Positions 52,401 through 61,400 of a stretch of 64,000 nt of DNA are shown here, piece after piece; positions within the stretch are counted from its first letter, which is position 1, and every line of letters starts with the position of its first letter. Made by a program: the position numbers and the translations under genes. Below the pieces are notes generated by a model that was not told the origin of the DNA, made no database searches, and saw only the letters and a program-made list of their open reading frames with translations. The stretch lies in contig NW_022145612.1 of NCBI RefSeq assembly GCF_000002235.5, positions 14,872,809-14,936,808 on the forward strand, written 5' to 3'. The DNA comes from Strongylocentrotus purpuratus. Lineage: Eukaryota > Echinodermata > Echinoidea > Camarodonta > Strongylocentrotidae.

Positions 52401-55400
52401 AGAGCATCTTAGAGTTGAAGTGTTATCTTTGTCTGTTTGATGACCTGTGAACTGACAATCTGCCCATCCCAGGCCAGGCAGGTTAAATTTCAACCAGACA
52501 GATTGCACAAAGTTTCGCTTTTTAGCCACAAGATAAACAGGTATCATGGAAAAACAGAAGCTACGATTTCCTTCTACCGCTTAACAATAATAGAAACCTC
52601 AAAGAATCCAAGCAGAGATCATTGATTCAATGGACGATTTCCCAGCTCGATCAACACTGTGAGAAGGGATTATTTGAATTTTGAGATGGAGAAAGAGAGA
52701 GAGAGCATGAATATTTTTCATATTTCCGGCTACAGCAAGTCTAGGAAACGTGAAGACCAACAGTTTATGCATCGACCCATATTTTATGTCTCAGTGGAAA
52801 AATGTTGGGAGATTAAGTTTCATTTTGCTGCCACATTCTGAAAGATAGATGGCTGTTTGCAAATGTTTACTACAGCAGAGTTTCTCAAAATCTGAAGGTT
52901 TTGATTGATTAAAAACCTTGGAACATTCTCTTTTTCAATGTTACAATGACCATCATCAAAGAGGAGGCGGACACCTGATGAAGATCCGTGAGGTACTTTT
53001 GGAGTCGGTCTTGATGAAAGAATCCTTTGATGCTCAAATCCCACCTGGATACCCCTGGAGTTTGATTCATCCCTGATTGTGATCAAAGAAAAAAAAAATT
53101 CTCTTATTCAAATTGACATCCTTATGCTCAATTTATCCCTTTCTTGTGGAGGTGTTTGACTTCAAATTCAGGCCTAAAAAATGGATTTGAAACTATTGTT
53201 GTGGAGAGGTCATCGTTTGAAAGGATCTGCTGCTTGTGTTGCATTCGCTTAAATTTATCAATAGCCATTTCCCCTCTGTCAGTGGCTATTATCAACATCT
53301 AACCAGCGTGATTGGATTATTTCCACCGTAATTGTCTGCTGTTAAAGATGTTGATTTTATGCCAGTAGCGCTGAAATTCACACCTGGTTACATATTGTGG
53401 AAGTAATTGTTGCTTGGAGGAGGCTTTTCATTTGAAAGCTCCAGGCTGCCACTTTGGTGTCCACATATACCAACAGTTCATTCATATTTCCAGTGATTAT
53501 CAAGTCTTTCACCAATTTACTTTGTGCTCAACCATCTGAGTACCTATCTAATGGCCCTCCATCATGCCTTGTTAGATTGTAACACACCAACGGACCAATT
53601 TTTCATTGGATGCTAGCCATCTTTCTCCAATACTGCTGTGCACAAATCATTCCAGTCACTTGTGAGATTTTGTGACCAATCTTCTCTTCGCAGAATACAT
53701 TACAATGAGTTTAACAAAAAGGATTAAAATAATTTGTGGCTTTTTTCACCCATTTCTGCTGTATTGATTATGAACGGGACCATATGGTTGATGGTGTACT
53801 GCATTAATTGTACTCACAGGAACCATTATCGTGCTCTTCATGAAAGCTGTATTTCTGTTTCTTCAATTGATATAGAATTTCAATGAAGCATTGCTGTGTC
53901 ATTATAGAGTGAGACAAACAAAAATGAGAGGAAAAAATATGTCCTTTGTGAATATCAATTGATGGCCATGACCTGTGTAATGACCTGTAATGGACACCTA
54001 TAAAGTGTGAATTGACTTTATGCCATTACTGCATTAGGCATTGGTTTGCTGACCTCACAAGGGTATCATGATCTGTACAAGTGTACTATTTTTGATTTAT
54101 TTGGTAAACACATGACACCATTGAGTTATCTTCTAAAATCTTGTGGCAGATTAACTGTCAGTTTAGTTTTGGGTTATGCTTCAAGTCTTGCAGTCCTCAT
54201 CTATCATCTGGTCTATTGGTGTAGAAATATGAATCTACAATTTTGAAAGAAGGGATTTTACTCATTTATCAATTCTGAGCCAATGAAGGAGATCAAGCAA
54301 ATGTGATTACACTGTACTGGTTTGTCTTTTTCAAGCAGCACTATTGGAGGGAGTCACCTAACCATGCTATCTCCTTTAGAGTGATGTATTGTTGAAGTTT
54401 TGCATCTAATCTATCGCTTGATCTTCTTCTTGTGGAAATATGAATCTCCAATTTTGAACTTGAATTTTCAATGTCAACAGAGAGGCTTGAATATATAAGC
54501 ATCGGGTTAACTATGAAGTGATATATGAGGCAGAGCTGTGATTCTAGGGCGGCCTTTTGTGGAGTATATGAGACCCAACTGTCACCTCAAAGATTGCAAT
54601 TGACCTTGTTGGATTGGCTTTGTAATGAGGAATAACCAAAGGAGACCTGATGGAGTTGAGTAAAAGTGTGAAACGTTGTTACGGCTCTCCGGAGAGAACA
54701 AGGAGAGCTGGCAGCTATGCCCCCAAGTGAACAAGATTTACAGCTGTGTCTATAAACCATTCCCTGGCATGCCTACCAGGTCTCCCAAAGCCCACCCCAA
54801 CTCCGGTTTCCTAGGCCGATGATGCACACACAGCACGTTGTGCACGTTGCCGCTGTCTCAGTTTACTCCTGCGGCCGGTCTAAATGGAAATGATCACCGA
54901 TTATAAATTCTGCTCTTTTACCTAAAGCTCTCTCTAAATAGCCCAGTTGCTATGTAAAAACTTCAATGTTCAACTCATGATGGCTGTGATGGGTTGCTAG
55001 GCAGTTCAGTTGATATTCAAGGTTGATTTTTTTCTTCTCCCTTTGCAAACATGAGACACCAACATCAACAATCAAGACAGTCAAAATTGAATTCACCTCA
55101 TCAGGACAGCGTGAACATTTTTTTCTTCTCACTTTTCATTGAAGGAGAAAAAAAAAGTTTCTCATTAAATTGATGATATATTTTCTTTGAATGACCTATT
55201 GATATGCTGGCATCATTTGTGGGCAGCCTAATAGCGCCTTTTTGGAGGACATCCAGGTGATTTGGACAGACTTCATCTGATTTCAAGGATGAGCAGGTTG
55301 GAACACTCCATTCAACTCACTCCAATCAATGTGGAATAACTAGTATTCACAGATTTAATCTATGCTTATTAACAAAAGAGGATTTCAAGTCGCATACTGG

Positions 55401-58400
55401 CTCGCTGTATCGAACCGTTTGCGGCATTTAACTGTCGTCATTCTGCAGGGTCAGTGCTTGATCATTTAGTGCGGACTTTGCTGCACCAGGATTTTCTCGG
55501 TGATGAATGTGAAATTCCATGTTTTGCCTTTACTCTATCACCAGTGATCGCGTCAAAAGTCTTGACAGTGATATTGTGGCTGATTTCTTTGGTGATCATT
55601 TATTCATGTGTTAGAGATTGTCATCTGTTCATTTGGATTTGTTTAACGACTTATGTGTCCCAGGACAAATCCAATAGAAACCATACTAATATTTATATAT
55701 GACCTCAATACTCATTGATGAATTCATTGCACTTTTGTTCATTTTTTAGTGAAGGCAACCTTAATACTTGATCTCTGCTGACTTTTATCATCATCCCATG
55801 TGATTGATCCTCCAAACACTTTGGAGCAAGGACTCAAACAAAACATTTGACATTGTAAACCAGCTATTGAAGCGACAGCCTAAATGGTGCCACAAACAAC
55901 AAATCTGCTTGACTATGGTGCCTGCTGCTCTGTATGCGTTTCATGCTATGGAGAAAAGCTCAATGGAGCCATTATATCGTAAAAACTATTATGTCTTGTG
56001 GAAATGTTCGCTCTTTTGTGAGAGAATAATGCTCAAGTTCGTCATCAGCAAGCCAGCACCTTTTAAATGTGAGTATACTTTGACATTAATTATGTATCTT
56101 TGTACATGTGAGTAACACTTCTACTTTCAAATAATGCCTGTTTAAGAATGAAAAGCCATACTGAGAGAAAGAAGGGCAGTACCGGTATTTCATAGACATT
56201 TACATAAAATGTAATGCCCTGATGACTCTCAGCAGAAAATTTGTGTCATATGCCATAGTCTTTAAGGTATTATTAATAAACTATGGTGTTGACTTCTTAC
56301 TTCTTTCTCAAGTTTCTTTATAATTTTGTTATTATTTTTGTCCTCATTTAGTCAAGAAAAAGAGATTACCTACCATTTTTCACTTTGAATTTGAGCAACT
56401 ACAGCTTCAAAACAACTGCCTAAAATATGAAAAATGACTTAACGATAACTATGATGTATAACAAGATTTTCAATTTAAACATTGGACAAAGAATGGAGTT
56501 GAGATATATTCACTCTTTTATTGTCTAGATCACATTGAACTTCAGATTCCCCTGGCTTTCAACCCACGCAAACAAAAGATTTGACATTTTGACCCAATTT
56601 AAAGAAATCGCACTGACGCTTGGTGTATTTTTCTTAGTTTCCTAGGGGATTTACGCGCCAAGTTTGGAGGTTTGTTATTACTCTTGTTATAATTGTGCCA
56701 CGATTACACGACATGCCGTAAGTCTAGAAGTGTCTGTCAAACATTTGTGCTTCCCCCATGGTTTTACAATAATGCAAATTTAAAAGGTCTTCTGTATTTG
56801 AGTTCTGTTTCTTATGTATTTCATAGACAATGCTCAAGGGGAAAACTTTTTTATAATATGTTAAAAAAGCGCAGAACTTTGTGCTTCCCCATGGATAATG
56901 TGAAAAAAAATCTTGCTTTTCAAGCTGGAAAAAAGAAGAAAAGAACAGATCGTCATTTTAAGGTTTTAAATTTAGCAAACAAATTAGGTTCAGAATGTTT
57001 CAACTGGATACACTATGCCTTGGGGGCTAAGATGTCATGAACTTTGGCTCCATAATTCCAATCTAGTGCATTCTCTATTCTGCTTGAATTCTTTAACCAT
57101 ACATTTTGTATCGGTACCTGTCTGCCTGCACGTTGGTATGTATGAGGGGCCCTTCCCGTTGACATCTGTCAGATCAGACACATTTCCTACAAAGTGGATT
57201 CTGGTGAAGTTCTACTGTCAATTGTCATGGATTGTACGTGCCGTTGAATACAGGAGATGTGGAAAGTTACTTCTCGATTCAGCCCTTTAGTGTCGAGGAT
57301 TTCAATCATGGTATACCATAGCTTAGACCCAGTAAGACTGGATTGTGACCGTGAAACTTGATTACTGTTCGATTGAGGAGCAACTTAAGTGCTGTTTGCT
57401 TGTAAGAGCTGTGAATTTGAGAAGAGAGCATTTTTACAGGAAAGGATTTGAATAGGGGTCAATGGAAAGTCCATGAAATAGTCAAGATGCACCTGCAGCA
57501 CTCTCAAAGAACATTTGTAGCACCATCATGCTTTTTTAGTTAGTAAAAAAAGCATACTCTTTAAAAACTAATGACAAGAATGAGGAGATGCAGATTCGGC
57601 CTTCGCACTAAAACAATTATCTAGTTGTGATTAAATTATCAGCTCCATATAAAAACCTAAGTGGTAGAAGGTGAACATAGCATCTTTAATTGAGTAAATG
57701 CTGAACTGATGCCATCCCTGCTGACATCTTCATGTTCATGGCATGAAGATGATGCCTTCCTGCCTGCCAGCCACTAGCAGCACATCCCCGTCTCAATATT
57801 CCATAAGTGTCCTGCCATCATTGATGTCCTCAGAGACCATCCCACAAAGGGGGATTAGAAGGAAATTAGGAACATGTGACATGACTAATGATGATGATTA
57901 TGTTCTGCTACTACTACCCTACCTCCGCTTTCATGTAGCTATGTGTGACATGAGATGTACCTGCCATTGGAGATTGTGTTGTTGCATTCTTAATACACGC
58001 AGTAAGGCATACTATCATTGCTCTATTTCTGATAAAATATATCAGACTACCTAAATCAGAATTGTAATTGCTTAAAAGTATGAATATAGATTAACTTGTA
58101 AAATATAAAAAAATTAATTAAACAATTCAGTTATGTTAACTGTAGATTAGAAGAAACACACTTTTGAATAAAATGTTTAAAGAATTTAGTTTACCGATAT
58201 ATAATTATGAATGCTGTTCTGAAAGAACTTGCTCTGAAATGATTCAAAACAAATTCCTAGTATACTATTCATATGGTCATATCTTTTCTTCTTCATTTTA
58301 TAAGATTATGTTTCATATCCAATTTTTTCCCTATTCTGATGAATATGAAATTGCTTTTAAGTTCTTCTTTGCTTTTTATAGGCTTGTTGATCTCAAAAGT

Positions 58401-61400
58401 ATTTAGAGAGTTCTTCTTTTTGCAACTCCATCTTGCTTTTGTAACTTACAGATTACAATTTCTTACAAACAACCTGTTTTTCTGCTTTGCGCTTCGATTG
58501 TATCCTGTTTGTGCCATATTGATTTTTTGTTTCATACAAGACTGGATACCAAGTTGTTTTCTAGTTGCGTATGATTAACAAGCTATCTGTACTTTGTAGA
58601 CTATTCAGAATCCATCTGGTAACAATACTTTAATTTTCATTTGCTATTCTTGTGCATCTGACAAAGACTGCCTCGCGACTGGCCAATTTGAAATTTGCTC
58701 CTTCCTCTGCGTTTGATAGTAATATCCGGAGAAATTCTCCCGCTTGTTACAGAGAATATTTGTTTCTAAATATGTCCTCTGTTTATTATTTGGACTCTTT
58801 TGGAGTCATGGTCTAGAGGCAAATTGTCTGTTTATATTTCTGCCACATGGAGATTCATTGATGAAAGGTTCCTCTGATTTGTAATGATTGGAAGCATCCA
58901 TTTCAATCAGGCAATATGTGTGTCTTCTCACTCCACTTTGTTTATGTTAGGAAGAGATAGAAACATTAGGATTGATAATAACAGTTTCTGAGATGTGTTC
59001 CAGGTTTACATTTCCGACATTACCAAAACTGTGCAGAAGCCATTTCCTAATTAAATCAGTATATCTCTACTGAAGATCGGGCCTGATGAGTCCTGCATCA
59101 AAAGTTAAATTCTTTTGAGTATGATATTGTTAATAATATCAATCCAATTTTGACATGCACTTGTACACTGAGTAGAAACTGAGCCGTGGAAGATACATAC
59201 AACTGAATGACACAATACATTTTAACTGTACTCTTTGAATTATTATTCTAGTACAAAAATAAAAAATCTTATCTTTTCTGAAAATAATAATGATTCAAAT
59301 ATTTTACCTTCATGAAAAAATCCCTTGTCTTCATTTGGCCTTTATGTTTGCTGTATTTCAGACTACAGTACTCTTTTGCTGCTGTTTTCAATATTTTGTT
59401 TTTCAGTTTACTAGTAGATCATCATCATCATCCACTAAAAGATAAACCAATAGTAGATTTAGCAGATCATCAACCTCCTTTGCAATAATAAATTGTTATT
59501 AAAAAAATCCTATCCCCAGGCATCCAGGAGTCTTCCAGAAATTTCCTGAGAAGGCATAATAAAAGAAAGAAATGCAGATATTGATTTGGGAGTTTTTTTA
59601 GGACCAGTCGCCACCGTATGAAATCTGCCCTGCGGGTGACAGCTGCGGGGTATGGGGACGCATAAGCTTCTTGGTAGGCAAAGAAATACTGTAATAGCTC
59701 GGCATAAAAACAAAATATAATCAATGTAATCTCACAAATCTGTGAAGGGACAGATACAGGCTCAAGATTATTTCCTGGCTCAATCAATTACTAGTGACAA
59801 ATTTGCTTTCTATTGTAATTGGTATGCATTCAGAAGTGAAGTGAAAGAATGTCAATAGGTTACTTCATCTGTAGTGTAGAAACGTAAGAAAGTGTGAATT
59901 GTCTGCATCCTGTTATTTTTCTGCCAGTTCAATTCATCTGCCAAAGAAAGTCAATGGATTACTTAAAGAAAAATCAAAGAGGATGTGAAGCATGTAAGAA
60001 CAACAAACTTTAGCCACTTGTTAAGTAATCACCTCCACCAACCCCCCCCCCCCCCCCAACCCATCCCTTCCTCCCACAATCTCTTTTTCTCCCACTCTCT
60101 CCCACTGTCCCCTCTTCGTTTTTCTCCCCCCCCCTCCCTCTCTCTCTCTCTCTCTCTCTCTGTGGTGTTGATTTATTGATAATAATTTTCATTTCTGAAA
60201 ACAGAAAATGTAGTTTAAATGTGTGTAATATTTTGTCTTGGGAAGTGAATATAACCATGGACATACTGATGATATAACTACCTATTGTACCGAACCACCG
60301 ATAATATGCCAGTTAGGTTACGACTAGAGAATCTGTTAGGGTTAGGGGTAAAAACTTTGTGTTCATCATCACCTCGGTAAATCTGTCATATTTTCTTAAA
60401 CCTCCCAGTTCATAGGAACGCAGCTCAAGTGGTTTTTCTCTTGCTGTTTTAAGGTTATTTACATAAGGGACTATTTGGTATTTTCACTGCCTAGACTGAA
60501 ATGACAGGTATATTTTGCTAGCATATACATGTTATTATTTCACCCATAGCTATATTAACTATTTCATTTGGGTTTTGCCGTTAGCAGTTCAGCATTGAGA
60601 TTCCAATAACTGCATTGCAGTGAGAGAAACACAATACCAAGCAGGCCTTTCCCCTTTACCCCTGGCCTTTACCCCGATAGTCAAACATATAGAAGGTTTA
60701 TTTATTAGTGAAGTGACATCAATACCTGTAATATTGAATTTCATGTTATGTACATAATCTGAATGTTCTTCGATAGGGAAGAATCAATATGTCTGCTTGG
60801 TCTATTGTATTGAGATATAATCACTTCTTTAGAAGATAAAAAATATATGAATGGCAGGATGAGATGACCTTGGTTTTATGATAGTTACCCACACAATGGT
60901 TATTTTTAAATGATTTTGTACAGTATCATTGTGGGATGGAATGATAATATTCAGAAGAAATACCGGTATGTAGGGTGTGGGTAGAAAATGCAACATATCA
61001 TAACAATGACAGAGTGTCAGTCAGCATCAAAATGAAAAGATAAAACATGTTTTTTAAAGGAAGAAATATGAGGGAGTGGAGAGTGATGGGCTCTGGAATG
61101 CTCAGCAAAGCTCTGGAAAGAATACAAAAAATGCTCCTGAGAAGTCTTCTGCTTTTATGCAGGAAATTAAAACCTAATTCTATGAACAAGAAATTTTCCA
61201 TATTTATTGTTAAGTTAATGCAGAACCAAGTTCAAGACATCCTTGAATGTTATGAATGCTCAAATGTGTATTTAAGTTTGTATGAATTAGTGCAAGTAAC
61301 ACTGATTCCAAAATGGATATTGCATACTATTTTAAAGATGTTTACCCAAACTCATTGCCAAATTATTGTCTGGAAGAGGATGAGACTATTTTCGTAATTG

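Noticed and set aside
52158-52547. Serine/leucine-rich minus frame resembling a membrane protein
   Set aside because: Reads through a GA simple repeat; the apparent hydrophobic run is an artefact.
56693-57290. Two overlapping plus-strand frames of 115 and 91 codons
   Set aside because: No family resemblance; same low plus-strand stop density as neighbours.
57743-58054. 103-codon frame as an alternative FBXL7 exon
   Set aside because: No similarity to FBXL7 N termini and no convincing donor at its end; composition like surrounding intron.
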